In this document: one piece after another, positions 32,914 to 42,921 of the stretch
How the letters are laid out: each line of letters begins with the position of its first letter
Position numbering within the stretch: the stretch's first letter is position 1
Assembly (NCBI RefSeq): GCF_000023225.1
Contig: NC_013173.1
Location: 1,428,501-1,492,500 of the forward strand
Direction: 5' to 3'
DNA from: Desulfomicrobium baculatum DSM 4028
GTDB lineage: Bacteria; Desulfobacterota; Desulfovibrionia; Desulfovibrionales; Desulfomicrobiaceae
DNA: 64,000 nucleotides
Notes under the pieces: generated by a model
The model's database searches: none
Told to the model about the DNA's origin: nothing
Seen by the model: only the letters and a program-made list of their open reading frames with translations
Translations under genes and position numbers: made by a program

Positions 32914-34600
32914 CTAATGCAACCTCACCCTTCAACTCTTGTAGTAAATCACCGCGCCGGAAAGTTGCCGCCAGCCTTTGTAGGGAAAGATTTTGCTGTC
33001 CATACAGCTTTCCGATTGCCTTTTCTATGGCCGTGACAGCCTCCTTGAAATATCTTTCCGCATTCTGATCCCACTTACTCCTGGCTTCCAAGAAATTTAG
33101 GTGATTCAGTTTGTCCAGACCAATGCCAAGATCATGAAGAAGGTATTGTCCCATGAGCATGGCCAGAAAACACGAAGCATAGCTTATAAAGTCTGGAGAA
33201 CCTTCCGGCGGACGCCTGCGCATGTTTTCGGCATGGCGAAACAAAAGAACTGCCATAATGACTTGAGCCGCATGCAAATCATCCGTAAAGATCAGGTCAT
33301 AGAGCTTTCCAAAGTGTTCCCGTCCATAAAACTTCGCCTGATGCGGGCGCTCTCGCCATACAGACAAGACAGCTTCTGCCGCCGTCGCACTGCTGATATC
33401 GGTCGGTTTCAAAGATGCTTGGCTGCGGTGCCGATGGTAGGCGAACCCCAGGTCACTGATGGAAGTCTCCAAACTTTTTTGCTTGGGATCGTTGGAACGC
33501 AGGTCGCGGAGGTCTACAGGATTCTGACTGTTGGTCGCGTAGATAATGCTCCGCACCAAGTCGGCGGATTCAGAGGGCAACTGATAGAGGCGAACAAGAA
33601 CGAATGCATTCTCCATTCCGTCGTCCATGCCGGCCAGTGACGCCAGAGTTGTTTGAATAGTCTTGCAGGTCTGACCGCCGTTGATGACTTGTAAACCTTC
33701 AACTCGAACTTGGTAGTTTTCCCCTTGGAGTGCATTGTATGCAAACTTGCGGCATAACAAGGTAATACCGTTGTTATAGAAGTAGAAGTTGCCGCGTTCT
33801 GCTTCGGTCTTCAGGGTATGTTCGATGTTCTGATTGACCCGATTTCCCTGCAAACCCAGAAACCGGCGTACGTTTCTCTCAAGCAGGAGGTCGCCGTGGC
33901 GATTGAAGAGCACCTCGACTTCCCGCACAGGAATTTTCCCAACGAGTACTCGACAGTAGTCCAAATCTTCAATGATGGCCTTGCCAGATAATCTCAAGGT
34001 ATCATCAACTTGCTTTGTCGATTGCAACATGCGGACTATGCAATCATGATTGACGTGCTCCCAAACCACTTGGTCATCTGGGTATCCGGCGCGTTCGATG
34101 AGTTGCTGCGCGGTATCCGTCCACTTCAAACCATTGTTGCAGAGTACCACCCGCACTCGGGGAATGTGGCCATCGCGCACCAGCGACCGGATTTCTTCCA
34201 ACCGCTTGGTCAGGTTCTCGTTGGTGGTAATGACTGCATCTGGATCGAAGAGGTACCGAATCGCCTGGATGGTTTTTTCGACACCTGTCTGCGGAAAATT
34301 GGCATCACCAGCTAGATTCTGTTTGTACTTACCCTGGAACAGGGTCACTGCAAACTCGCCATCTTCCACATCCCCTATGTGAAGGGCGTCCACGCCAAAA
34401 TCGTTGCCGCCTTCTGTAAGGCAGTCCAGCCCCTGCTCGTCGGGTAGGTCAAGTATGGTTTTCACAACCAAAAAAACAAAAGAAAGCGAGCGTTGTTTGT
34501 TTTCATCGTTCTTGATATTCAGCCGGGCCTCAAATTCCGCTGCCAAGTCTTCGGCGAGTTTGCGGATACGCTGATCAATGATTCCGATATTGATGCTCAT
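32906..34600 (-). CDS. AIPR-family (abortive infection phage resistance) protein within BREX operon
   Basis: A 564-residue protein with the AIPR domain. The N-terminal part resembles a restriction-endonuclease-like fold (GGNDFGVDALHIG and LFQGKYKQ, an Asp...Gln-x-Lys pattern). The AIPR core follows at about 250-330 with FYFYNNGITLLCRKF and VINGGQTCKTI. AIPR proteins occur in many phage-defence contexts, including as accessory genes of BREX. It is coupled to pglX by a four-base overlap and to pglZ by eight bases, so it is a real operon member rather than a later insertion beside it. It probably adds a nuclease activity, which is inference. Confidence 0.85.
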   Translation of the reverse strand: MSINIGIIDQRIRKLAEDLAAEFEARLNIKNDENKQRSLSFVFLVVKTILDLPDEQGLDCLTEGGNDFGVDALHIGDVEDGEFAVTLFQGKYKQNLAGDANFPQTGVEKTIQAIRYLFDPDAVITTNENLTKRLEEIRSLVRDGHIPRVRVVLCNNGLKWTDTAQQLIERAGYPDDQVVWEHVNHDCIVRMLQSTKQVDDTLRLSGKAIIEDLDYCRVLVGKIPVREVEVLFNRHGDLLLERNVRRFLGLQGNRVNQNIEHTLKTEAERGNFYFYNNGITLLCRKFAYNALQGENYQVRVEGLQVINGGQTCKTIQTTLASLAGMDDGMENAFVLVRLYQLPSESADLVRSIIYATNSQNPVDLRDLRSNDPKQKSLETSISDLGFAYHRHRSQASLKPTDISSATAAEAVLSVWRERPHQAKFYGREHFGKLYDLIFTDDLHAAQVIMAVLLFRHAENMRRRPPEGSPDFISYASCFLAMLMGQYLLHDLGIGLDKLNHLNFLEARSKWDQNAERYFKEAVTAIEKAIGKLYGQQNLSLQRLAATFRRGDLLQELKGEVALGA

Positions 34601-37600
34601 GATGTACTATCCTCTGCTCTTATCACGCGACGCGCCCGGCGTTTAACGTCGAGGCTGTAATGACAATTATTGTAACGATCGCCGGTGAACTCCGCCCCAC
34701 CTGCAAAATCAATGGTTTCATCCCATCCCCAGAACCAAGGAAAATCATTTTGTGGACGAACTGGTTCCTTGCCTCGATCCTTCTTCCAGTCAATTCTTGG
34801 TTTTTCACGAAGTACGCCTGCGCCTTTCTTCTTGATGTCAGGCACGGTCATGAAAGGACGAATATTAACACGTACACCGTCATTCAGGTCTGGCTCCCAA
34901 CCAATTGGTTGTTTCAGTAACGGCTTCCAACGCACAAAAATGTCGTAGGGCGTATCCCCTTGAAGGATCAGTTCGAGCCTTTGCTTAAGTGTTTCAGCAG
35001 CGGCCAGTCTCTCTTGTGCGCCATCCGTGTTTGACAATATCTCGTCTCTCTGGCGTGTGATCCAGTCACCTAGATACGTATATATCAGAGTTTCCATATT
35101 CTTGCGATCGAGCTTGTGGTAATTGACCAAGGCTGAAAAACCATCGGGAAGGCCGTCCCATATGTGCCAGATGAAAGGGCGTTGATGAAAGAGTTGGCAG
35201 TGTTGGATAAAGAATTTATTGCGCAGCCAAGACTCGATCGTTTTGCCGGCATGATCTGCGGCTTTGAGGAGTTCGGAGAGCATTTCAGAGCCCCAATTTT
35301 GGCCGTACGCCAAGGCCAGAAGATTTAGTAAGCGTTCGACGGCAGGAGCTTCCCCGCGAACTGGCGGGATACAAACAATGCCGTCGCTGTCTGCAAAGTG
35401 ACCCAATTCGGCACAGCTATTGGCTAATTTACTGGCTCGATTACTGAGGCGCATGTTTGCGTCAAGCTCGGCAGGCCATCGGTAGCCAAGCAGGCGGGCG
35501 ACAGCAACTTGAAGTGGAGCGAAAGAGTTTTCTGGTCGTCCATGGAAAAGCCATTGAGTTGGGTCATCGCTTTCCGGTTCTGGGAGTCCGCTGGGGTATT
35601 TCTCCGCGGCGACCTTCTGCCAGTGGTCGAGGTCGAAGGGCAGCTTCTCGAAGGTGGCATTCGTTACTCCGACCTTTTGGTCTAGGACTCGGACACCGGT
35701 GACAAACTCTGGAGAAGTGGCGAACGCCCAGATCGCGGGCAGATGGTTATGATTCGTCGGTTTTAACACACAAGCATTGTTGTCGTAGGGCGTGCCTTGG
35801 TAGAGAGTTGCACACATACGAGCCATTTGGCCCACCACCACACCAGGGCTTCCCCACGCTCCGCGGCCATATGTTCGTGCACCTGGAACTTCGTTCATCG
35901 GGCCATTGCCGTCATGCCACTCAACGATTGACTCACACCCGCCGAACGTGATGTGTGCTTGGACAGTGCTTTGGAACCATTCCCACCCAGGAAGGCGCCG
36001 TTCGACCTCCCAAAAACGTCGGATAAAACGGTCAGAGTCACCTGTAGTGATACCTTTAACGCTTTCAGCAAAATCACCAAGCCGTTTCAAATCGCAATGA
36101 AGTTCGAACAGAACTCGTGCGTCAGGGTTTTTGAGTTGCTCCTTCTGAGGCAGAACCAAAATCTCAGCAGGATCATCTCCTCGTAGCAACGCCGCCTTTT
36201 CTTCGGGACGGCTGGCCTCAGAAACATCGATTCCAGACATCGCCTGATCGTCAACGGGTTTGGAAGCAGTGAGTACGCTGAGTTGGATATTGAAGTCCCA
36301 CATTGGTGTTTGAAAGCCTTTTGCTCCCAACCTAGCCACTATCTCCCATGAACGGTTTCGCAGGAGAGTTTCGCGAAGATTTTTATAAGTCGTCAGGAAA
36401 AGCCAGTTCTGGGGTGTCACCAGCGCGGTGGACCCTCCCTTGGTACAGAATTCGAGGCAACGCAGAACAAAAGCGGTGGCTAGGTCGGCCTTACCAAGAG
36501 GATATTGGGTTTCCAGATGTTTTTTGAGCACATCATCCTGTTTCCCCCGCCCGAGATAGGGCACATTAGTGACCACCAAGGTATAGCGCTCCGCAAGTAG
36601 TTCGGCTGCTTTAGTTAATCCGGCGGCCACAACCCCAAGTTCATACTTGTCCGAAGCGGTCGATTCGAATTTTATAGCTGTGCGCAAAACCTGCATCAGG
36701 ACTCGCATGCCACTCTCGTCCAAGAGACCACGTCCCAAAAACCTATGCGGATTGATCAAACTGCCTAGGGTTGGCGCTTTGGTGAAAAGATTGTAAAGTT
36801 GCTCAAAATGGAACCGCAGGTCGAGCTTCAGATGCTGCCCTTCCAAGATAGCCATCCATTGTTCTTTAGTACTGCTGATGGAAAGTCCAGTCGAGGCCAC
36901 ATTAAGTTCGGGCAATGTCCGATAACCGCCAGCGCTTGGATATCTCCATGCGGTGAGGGCTAGGGCAAAGGCGGCAATCTCAACACAGCGTTGATCAATC
37001 TCAAGACCGTGGAGGTTCTCAGTGAGAACTTTGTCGATAGCCTCATGCACTGACAGCTTCTCAAGCTCCATGCGCATGGGTACCAGCATTTGCAAAGCGG
37101 CGACCAGAAAGTGACCCGAACCGCAACTTGGATCGAGTATTTTCAGCTCAGAAAATGTTCTCGGCCAACCAAGGAATGTTCCCGCAGCCGGAGTCCACAA
37201 ATCGTCTTCACTTTTTACAAAACGCAGATACGACAGCGGGACGCCGGGGAGCGATGCCTTCCTGCGGAGTTCGTCTTCGTCTTTTGCAGAGCTTAATTCA
37301 GATTTCGTCAGTTTTCTTGATGCCCACCAAGAGCCCAGCGTGTTGTCCAAGAGAAAAGCAACCATATAAGGCTCGGTGAAAAGCTGGGTCACGGCAGGCA
37401 ACTCTCTCGCGCCGATCTTGACCTCAGATGTATTAACCTCGTCTTTGCGCTTGCTTTGCCAGAACTGGTACACCCACCCTAAGGAATCGGACGCCATGAA
37501 AACATCTACGGGTAAATCTGCGATGAGCCGCTCCAGACTTCGCTGATGCTCCGGAGAAAAATGCAGTTTGAAGACAACTGAATCCGTGCGAAATATCTGA

Positions 37601-38022
37601 GGCAGCATGGCTCCGGCCAGATCGGCGGCCATCTCCCATTCATTGGTAAAGCCTTCATCTTCATCTGCTGCCAGCTCCGCGCATTCTGCCAACGTGACGG
37701 CCACGCCGTCGAACATGAGCAAATTATTATCAGCCAGAAAACGGGCAAAAAGCATGCGATGCCAATGCTCATATGCCACTTCTTCCAAAAGCAAGGTTAT
37801 TTCCTGCTCCCCTTTGGTAGATCGAATATCTCCAAGTTGTCTCCCGTGAGCCCGGAGCCTTCGCCGTAAGTTCTTTTGTTCGTCTGATAGATGCGAAAAC
37901 GGCACAGACTCACCAACTCCAAGTTGCTCCAAGCATGCCTTGGCTGCATTTTCAGCAATGTCGCGAGCGGATTTGACGGTTTTCTCCAAATCGTTGCGAA
38001 GGGATCTAGCGAGAGGCTGCAT
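34597..38022 (-). CDS. pglX: BREX PglX, adenine-specific DNA methyltransferase
   Basis: A 1,141-residue methyltransferase. The S-adenosylmethionine motif I is LDPSCGSGHFLVAALQM near 300. Motif IV is TNVPYLGRGKQ near 484, a variant of the usual Asn-Pro-Pro-Tyr. Upstream sits the family segment on DNTLGSWWASRKL, and the C-terminal third contains target-recognition-like sequence. PglX marks the host's non-palindromic BREX sites with N6-methyladenine, so host DNA is spared. It lies 52 bases after brxC and overlaps the AIPR gene by four bases. Confidence 0.92.
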   Translation of the reverse strand: MQPLARSLRNDLEKTVKSARDIAENAAKACLEQLGVGESVPFSHLSDEQKNLRRRLRAHGRQLGDIRSTKGEQEITLLLEEVAYEHWHRMLFARFLADNNLLMFDGVAVTLAECAELAADEDEGFTNEWEMAADLAGAMLPQIFRTDSVVFKLHFSPEHQRSLERLIADLPVDVFMASDSLGWVYQFWQSKRKDEVNTSEVKIGARELPAVTQLFTEPYMVAFLLDNTLGSWWASRKLTKSELSSAKDEDELRRKASLPGVPLSYLRFVKSEDDLWTPAAGTFLGWPRTFSELKILDPSCGSGHFLVAALQMLVPMRMELEKLSVHEAIDKVLTENLHGLEIDQRCVEIAAFALALTAWRYPSAGGYRTLPELNVASTGLSISSTKEQWMAILEGQHLKLDLRFHFEQLYNLFTKAPTLGSLINPHRFLGRGLLDESGMRVLMQVLRTAIKFESTASDKYELGVVAAGLTKAAELLAERYTLVVTNVPYLGRGKQDDVLKKHLETQYPLGKADLATAFVLRCLEFCTKGGSTALVTPQNWLFLTTYKNLRETLLRNRSWEIVARLGAKGFQTPMWDFNIQLSVLTASKPVDDQAMSGIDVSEASRPEEKAALLRGDDPAEILVLPQKEQLKNPDARVLFELHCDLKRLGDFAESVKGITTGDSDRFIRRFWEVERRLPGWEWFQSTVQAHITFGGCESIVEWHDGNGPMNEVPGARTYGRGAWGSPGVVVGQMARMCATLYQGTPYDNNACVLKPTNHNHLPAIWAFATSPEFVTGVRVLDQKVGVTNATFEKLPFDLDHWQKVAAEKYPSGLPEPESDDPTQWLFHGRPENSFAPLQVAVARLLGYRWPAELDANMRLSNRASKLANSCAELGHFADSDGIVCIPPVRGEAPAVERLLNLLALAYGQNWGSEMLSELLKAADHAGKTIESWLRNKFFIQHCQLFHQRPFIWHIWDGLPDGFSALVNYHKLDRKNMETLIYTYLGDWITRQRDEILSNTDGAQERLAAAETLKQRLELILQGDTPYDIFVRWKPLLKQPIGWEPDLNDGVRVNIRPFMTVPDIKKKGAGVLREKPRIDWKKDRGKEPVRPQNDFPWFWGWDETIDFAGGAEFTGDRYNNCHYSLDVKRRARRVIRAEDSTS

Positions 38023-38074
38023 GGGGTATAGCTCCTTGCATTACAGGATCATCGAGTAGCTCACTACTTTTGGA

Positions 38075-41000
38075 CTACTGAATAACCACAGGCCCAGAGT
38101 TTAGCGCAGTCACGAGTTGTTTTTTTACTTCTACCAGCCAAGCATCCAACTCATCCGCAGACTTGATAGTCCGCCGCGGCAGATGAACGAACTTCGCTTC
38201 CGGTTCCATGAGTTCTGCCGCAGCTTGCAGGACTGCGTCAAATCGTCCCGGCATAGCGGCAATGCGGTCCTCAAACATGCTCAGCGAGAAAGCTTCCAGT
38301 GTGCGCAGCACGTCTTCCGTTGCTTGGACTTCAACTTTTGGTCTGGCAGACTCATGCAGCATTTGGCCTGACAAAAGTTGATGACGCTGTTCCGGTTCCA
38401 ACTGTTGCCAATTGTCATCCTGTTTAAGCCGGGCCATGCCCTCTTCGTGTTTGGTCGAATACTCACGATCAAGACGGTTCAGTTCTGCTCGCAGAATTTG
38501 GGCCAGACTGGATACGAGGGGACTTACCAGATCGGGATCATTTAACAGTTGGCGTTCCTGTTCAATGATCGAAATCTGATCGAACAGCAGCTTGGCTTGG
38601 GATAAGGTTGCGGCGTGTTTTTTCAGACGGACCAGGGTGGTCCAGGCAGGACCGCGCTTGGAGATTTGATCTGCAACTTCTGTCCAGGAATCAATCAAGG
38701 CGGCTAACTCATCGCGCAGATTGTACACCGCAAGAAGCTGTTCGTTCCCGGTTGTCAGTCTGATGTCTTCGAGGCAGGCGGTATCCGGTATCGCAGGCTT
38801 GGGTGCATCGCCGCCCGCTCGCTCGGCCAGGTTTTTCATGCTCTGCACAAACTCGGGGATCGAGGCGGATTCCTCACCCTGTTTGGCGGCAATGCCAATT
38901 TTTTGCAGAACCTTGCGGATCTGGATTTTTTGGGCCGCACTGATGGTGGTCGCTTCAACTTTAAAAGAGGTTTTGCCGAAATTCCTTCGGTCTAACGTCT
39001 TCGCGTCCAAGGCCTTGCCCATGTCATCCAGAGCACGAACAAGACCCGCGTTGACCATGACGAGCAAGGCTCCATCCACTGCATCCCTCGGCCATCCGTA
39101 TACGGGGCCTTCAAAGTGACTACGGATGTCGACGCCTTTTTTTCCTCCGGCGATAAAGCCCAGGATCGCTTTGCAAACGACATTGGCTCCAGGCTCACCT
39201 TCATAGCCAACGGCCTTCAAGGCGTCAGGAGCGCCTTTTTGGGCGCGTTCAAGCACTTTGGTCCAGCCATTGTTGTCTGCAAGGTCGAATTGTGGAAACA
39301 GGCGGGCCAATGAATTTTTGGCTGCTTCCGTCACCTTGTCCTGAAGCTCATTGCCCAGAATTTCGTTACCGCCTCCTTGGAACACTCTGGCCCCCGAAAA
39401 CGCATCATCCAGAAGTGCGGCTATGCGTGCTTCCGCATTAAATTTCGCCGTTTCCATGGCGGCTCGGGCTTCGGTGCCTTCCGGGGTTGAAGGGACTCCA
39501 CGTTTTTCCAAGGTGGCGCTGGCTGCCTTGTAATCCATCAGTTGATGACGAAGGTCATCAGCCGAGCGTTTGGGAATAAAAACAAAGATCGTGGGGGATT
39601 GGTTTCCGGCGTGCCGGGCATCAGCTAAAACGGAATTTTCATCCGTGCTCCAGCCGTCACGAATCCATACGCAGATTTTTCCGGAGGCGTCAGACGGGAG
39701 CTGGGAATCAAAGATCGTAGAGATATCACGCGGTGTCTTGGACATTCCGTGCTGAATAGAAATCTTGCGCAGAGACTCACTGACCTTGCGTCTGATGCGG
39801 TCGTCACGTTCTGTTTCGATGCGATGGGCGGTGCTGGCCAAGCTTGTGCGTTGGCTTAAAAATTCGTCATTCCAAGCCGCGCTTTCTTCGGTCTGGATGC
39901 GGTACTCGTCGCCAACCTTCATCAGCAGTTCGCAGGAGTTCAACAGGCCCGGAAGCTTGCTGCGCAGCACGCTTGAGCCTTGGGACAAATCCTCCACGAG
40001 TAAGTCTGCGAGCGTGTCCACCGTAGTTTTCAGGCCGATTTCAGTGTTTGCAGCGGCTAGCTTGGTGATCAAAAACACAAGGGCGCACGCTCTGGACATG
40101 AGCTGTTCATCGGTAGACCCGGATTTCCACCCCACGGTTTTTTCGTACACTTTGCGCGGCAGGATTCTGGTACGGAGGAGATTTTCCGCCAGGTCAAAGA
40201 AAATAAAGTCCGCCGGTGCGACATGCCCGATGGGTTGTTCGGCATTGGTTTGGATGACCTTGTGAATCAGGCTGAGCTGGTTGCGGAGCTGACTGTCCGT
40301 CCCAGACTGATCCAGGACACGTAAGGCATTTTCCCAAAGACGGCGGCGAACCGGCAGGATGGGGTAGTCATGAACGATGTATTCCAAGTCCGCCTGGCGG
40401 TGCGCGATGGTGGTTCCTGTCAGATGGCGGGAGATTTCGCCTAAATTGGCCTGGACCATTGAACTGATGGGAGCCATGGCCTCAGGTTTTTTGGCCAGGA
40501 TGACCTGCCGAATAACCGCGTCCACATCGGCGTCAGAAAGCTCGACTCGGACCGTAAACCGTCCTTCAAGTTTTTTGAGGTTGCTTGTCCCAGTCACGGC
40601 GGTCTGCCCGGTGCCCACAAAGAGCAGCTTGCCGCCGATGTTCTTGGAACAGGCCTCGACAACTTCCTGCACATCGATCGACCGTTGACTGTCCTCGCCG
40701 ATGTATTGTTGGACTTCGTCCAGCACGATCAGGGTCAGCGGCAGTTTGCCATCCTTGGACAGGGCCTGCTTGATAGCTTTTATCATGTCGTCGCTGGAAA
40801 CGTCTTTGCCGGATGGAAACTGGTTTCGCAGAATATCGGCGCAGGTTTTTTCATCGAAAAAGATTTGCGGCCTGATTTTGACCAGAGCTTCGCGGAGCAC
40901 CGTGGAGACGTGCAGACGCAGGACTTCCTGGTCCCAAATTTTACCCGCATTTTCGACATGTTGTCGAATTTGATCCAAGATGCCTTCTTCCTGGAGCCAC

Positions 41001-41503
41001 ATGACGAATGATGCAAAGTGGTACTTCGCGGGCAGTCCGACGGATTTGAAGATCATGGCCAAAATGGCGGCGCGGGCACTGTTGCTGTCATCGTTGGCCT
41101 TCAAGGTGCCGCTGACGCTGTGTAAACCGCCATGTCTCTGTCCGGCTGTTTTCAATTCTAGGAATAGCTCCTGAACTTCAGGTGGGAGGGTCGTGATGCC
41201 TCGCGCGGTGGCTCCATCGGAAAAGATATAGTCCAGCCAGAGAGCGGCCAGAATTTTAACCAAGTGCGATTTGCCTGACCCGAAAAAACCGCTGATCCAG
41301 ACGCCTGGCTGTTGGGGGTGTTTGAGATTCTCCAAATACGTCCGCAGAATGTGCACCAATCCTTTTTCGTACTGTCCGCTGCACACAAAGGTTTCAAGCT
41401 CGTAGCGAAGGATGCTTTCGTCCGACTCGTTAACGCTTGCCACGCCCTGGTTGGCCAGTTTGCGCGATACAGGATCTTTGAGAAAAATGTATTTGTTGAG
41501 CAT
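38075..41503 (-). CDS. brxC: BREX BrxC, large P-loop ATPase
   Basis: A 1,142-residue protein of the BrxC/PglY group. Walker A is ISGFFGSGKSHLVK near 71-84 and Walker B is LTLIVLDEVQQYIGE near 262. The family-typical N-terminus is the ILRYELETFVCSGQYEKGLV region. The long C-terminal part is helical with coiled-coil character (about 900-1100). BrxC is an AAA+-like ATPase required for both BREX methylation and exclusion and is thought to be a core scaffold. It starts eight bases after brxB. Confidence 0.92.
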   Translation of the reverse strand: MLNKYIFLKDPVSRKLANQGVASVNESDESILRYELETFVCSGQYEKGLVHILRTYLENLKHPQQPGVWISGFFGSGKSHLVKILAALWLDYIFSDGATARGITTLPPEVQELFLELKTAGQRHGGLHSVSGTLKANDDSNSARAAILAMIFKSVGLPAKYHFASFVMWLQEEGILDQIRQHVENAGKIWDQEVLRLHVSTVLREALVKIRPQIFFDEKTCADILRNQFPSGKDVSSDDMIKAIKQALSKDGKLPLTLIVLDEVQQYIGEDSQRSIDVQEVVEACSKNIGGKLLFVGTGQTAVTGTSNLKKLEGRFTVRVELSDADVDAVIRQVILAKKPEAMAPISSMVQANLGEISRHLTGTTIAHRQADLEYIVHDYPILPVRRRLWENALRVLDQSGTDSQLRNQLSLIHKVIQTNAEQPIGHVAPADFIFFDLAENLLRTRILPRKVYEKTVGWKSGSTDEQLMSRACALVFLITKLAAANTEIGLKTTVDTLADLLVEDLSQGSSVLRSKLPGLLNSCELLMKVGDEYRIQTEESAAWNDEFLSQRTSLASTAHRIETERDDRIRRKVSESLRKISIQHGMSKTPRDISTIFDSQLPSDASGKICVWIRDGWSTDENSVLADARHAGNQSPTIFVFIPKRSADDLRHQLMDYKAASATLEKRGVPSTPEGTEARAAMETAKFNAEARIAALLDDAFSGARVFQGGGNEILGNELQDKVTEAAKNSLARLFPQFDLADNNGWTKVLERAQKGAPDALKAVGYEGEPGANVVCKAILGFIAGGKKGVDIRSHFEGPVYGWPRDAVDGALLVMVNAGLVRALDDMGKALDAKTLDRRNFGKTSFKVEATTISAAQKIQIRKVLQKIGIAAKQGEESASIPEFVQSMKNLAERAGGDAPKPAIPDTACLEDIRLTTGNEQLLAVYNLRDELAALIDSWTEVADQISKRGPAWTTLVRLKKHAATLSQAKLLFDQISIIEQERQLLNDPDLVSPLVSSLAQILRAELNRLDREYSTKHEEGMARLKQDDNWQQLEPEQRHQLLSGQMLHESARPKVEVQATEDVLRTLEAFSLSMFEDRIAAMPGRFDAVLQAAAELMEPEAKFVHLPRRTIKSADELDAWLVEVKKQLVTALNSGPVVIQ

Positions 41504-41511
41504 GGGAGTTC

Positions 41512-42066
41512 CTAGAATGATTTGTCGGCGGTGATGGGTACCGCGAGATAATTCCAGCCATCGTAGCCGTCGAGCAGGCGATAGTTGTTGTTTTCGTAAC
41601 TGCCGGGGAAAAAGATCATCAGGCGTCCCTTGACCAAAGGAGCCAAGCTATCCACGAGGTCTTTGACCTTGGCGAATCCAAAGAGTGCGCCCACACCCAG
41701 CACCGCGATTACAGCGTTTGGATTTGCCGTGGCCTCACCTATGTACGTATTGAAGGATGAGATTAGGAAACGAAGATATTCCTCCGGGAGAAGGTCGCCC
41801 AGTAGGCTTGGTTCTCTGAAGAATTCCTCGGCGTAATCCTCGTTTGCCAACCACAGGGCGAATGAGTCGGTCACATCAAAGACAAACCAGTCGTGACCGG
41901 CTTGGCGTGTGGTCAGCTCGAACTCTTCGATTTTGGCCCTGAGACGAAGTTCTTCATTCTCGTCATAAACGCAGAAAATGACCCGCTGGGCTGGGGCGGC
42001 ATCTTCACGCCAAGGGACGGCGATAAAGTTGGCATAGGATTGGATCAGCCTTTTAACTTTGCTCAC
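41512..42066 (-). CDS. brxB: BREX BrxB (DUF1788)
   Basis: A 184-residue protein of the DUF1788 family. It shows the typical VIFCVYDENEELRLRAKIEE early segment, the ALFGFAKVKDLVDSLAPLVKG block and the terminal FFPGSYENNNYRLLDG motif. BrxB is a core BREX subunit needed for methylation and defence, and its biochemical activity is not known. It overlaps brxA by 14 bases, and brxC follows after eight. Confidence 0.92.
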   Translation of the reverse strand: MSKVKRLIQSYANFIAVPWREDAAPAQRVIFCVYDENEELRLRAKIEEFELTTRQAGHDWFVFDVTDSFALWLANEDYAEEFFREPSLLGDLLPEEYLRFLISSFNTYIGEATANPNAVIAVLGVGALFGFAKVKDLVDSLAPLVKGRLMIFFPGSYENNNYRLLDGYDGWNYLAVPITADKSF

Positions 42067-42853
42067 GCAGCAACTCCATTTCCTTATCAGTCAGAAGGTT
42101 TGGAAAAAGGACTTCGACCACGGTGCCGATCCTTTTTAAAACGATCCAGCCACGGCGAGAAGCCTCTGCGGCGGCATCAAGAGCCGATTCCAGGGGACAG
42201 TCAAGGAGGTTCATGTATTCTGATTGGAAAAGGGACATTCCACGCAACCCGTTAAGATACCCCAAAAGAAGAGCATAAGCCGTCGCGCCAGGGGTGACGG
42301 GTGGCTGAGAGCGAATTTTTCGGACACGGCCACTCAGATAACCCGCCTGCGTCCAGGACGAACTGATATTCTGCGCCAGCGATTTAAGCGTGGCGGCGCT
42401 GAAACGGTCAGTCTCCAGCGAATCAATGTAGTGTTCGAGGTTCTGCCGGATGACCGTTGATCCAATGGGGTGATCAAAGAGGAATGGTGTTGCGCTGCGT
42501 AAAAGGGGGTCGCGGGCGTACGCGCAAAGGAAGGCCAGAGATGCCCTGGCGGATGGATCCCGCTGCCAGAGGTAAAGGAGGTTACGAAATAAGGTGGTCC
42601 CTGTGTCCAGACTATAAAGATCCACGAGGTGCCGGTAGGTCAGCAACCTCGTTCGGCCCGAACGCTTGTTAAGGCAGTTCTCGTCGACAATGGCCTTCCG
42701 GAAGTCATCTTTGGAAACCGTAAATTCCGTAGGTTGCCGCAAGACTTCCTGGAGTTCCTCGAACATGATGGTTCGAGCCAGATGGGCTCCCCCTCGTTCA
42801 TAACTGAATCCGAACGGGCTGATTCCCTTAGAATGCTTATCTTTGTTCGTCAA
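42053..42853 (-). CDS. brxA: BREX BrxA (DUF1819)
   Basis: A 266-residue protein of the DUF1819 family, first gene of the BREX operon. Recognised from its position before brxB and from the all-helical, winged-helix-bearing layout of BrxA (FRKAIVDENCLNKRSGRTR near the N-terminus, then YRHLVDLYSLDTGTTLFRNL, with LYLWQRDP and FLCAYARDPLL). Structural work on BrxA shows DNA binding. No regulator gene sits directly upstream; the next gene (NERD protein) ends 68 bases away in the same direction, so the BREX promoter should lie in or near 42,854-42,921. Confidence 0.88.
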   Translation of the reverse strand: MTNKDKHSKGISPFGFSYERGGAHLARTIMFEELQEVLRQPTEFTVSKDDFRKAIVDENCLNKRSGRTRLLTYRHLVDLYSLDTGTTLFRNLLYLWQRDPSARASLAFLCAYARDPLLRSATPFLFDHPIGSTVIRQNLEHYIDSLETDRFSAATLKSLAQNISSSWTQAGYLSGRVRKIRSQPPVTPGATAYALLLGYLNGLRGMSLFQSEYMNLLDCPLESALDAAAEASRRGWIVLKRIGTVVEVLFPNLLTDKEMELLREQS

Positions 42854-42921
42854 AACACGTGCCTTTTATAATGAATAATTGGTGAGAAGCTTTTTTCTGA
42901 AAAGTGTTAAACAGGCCATCG

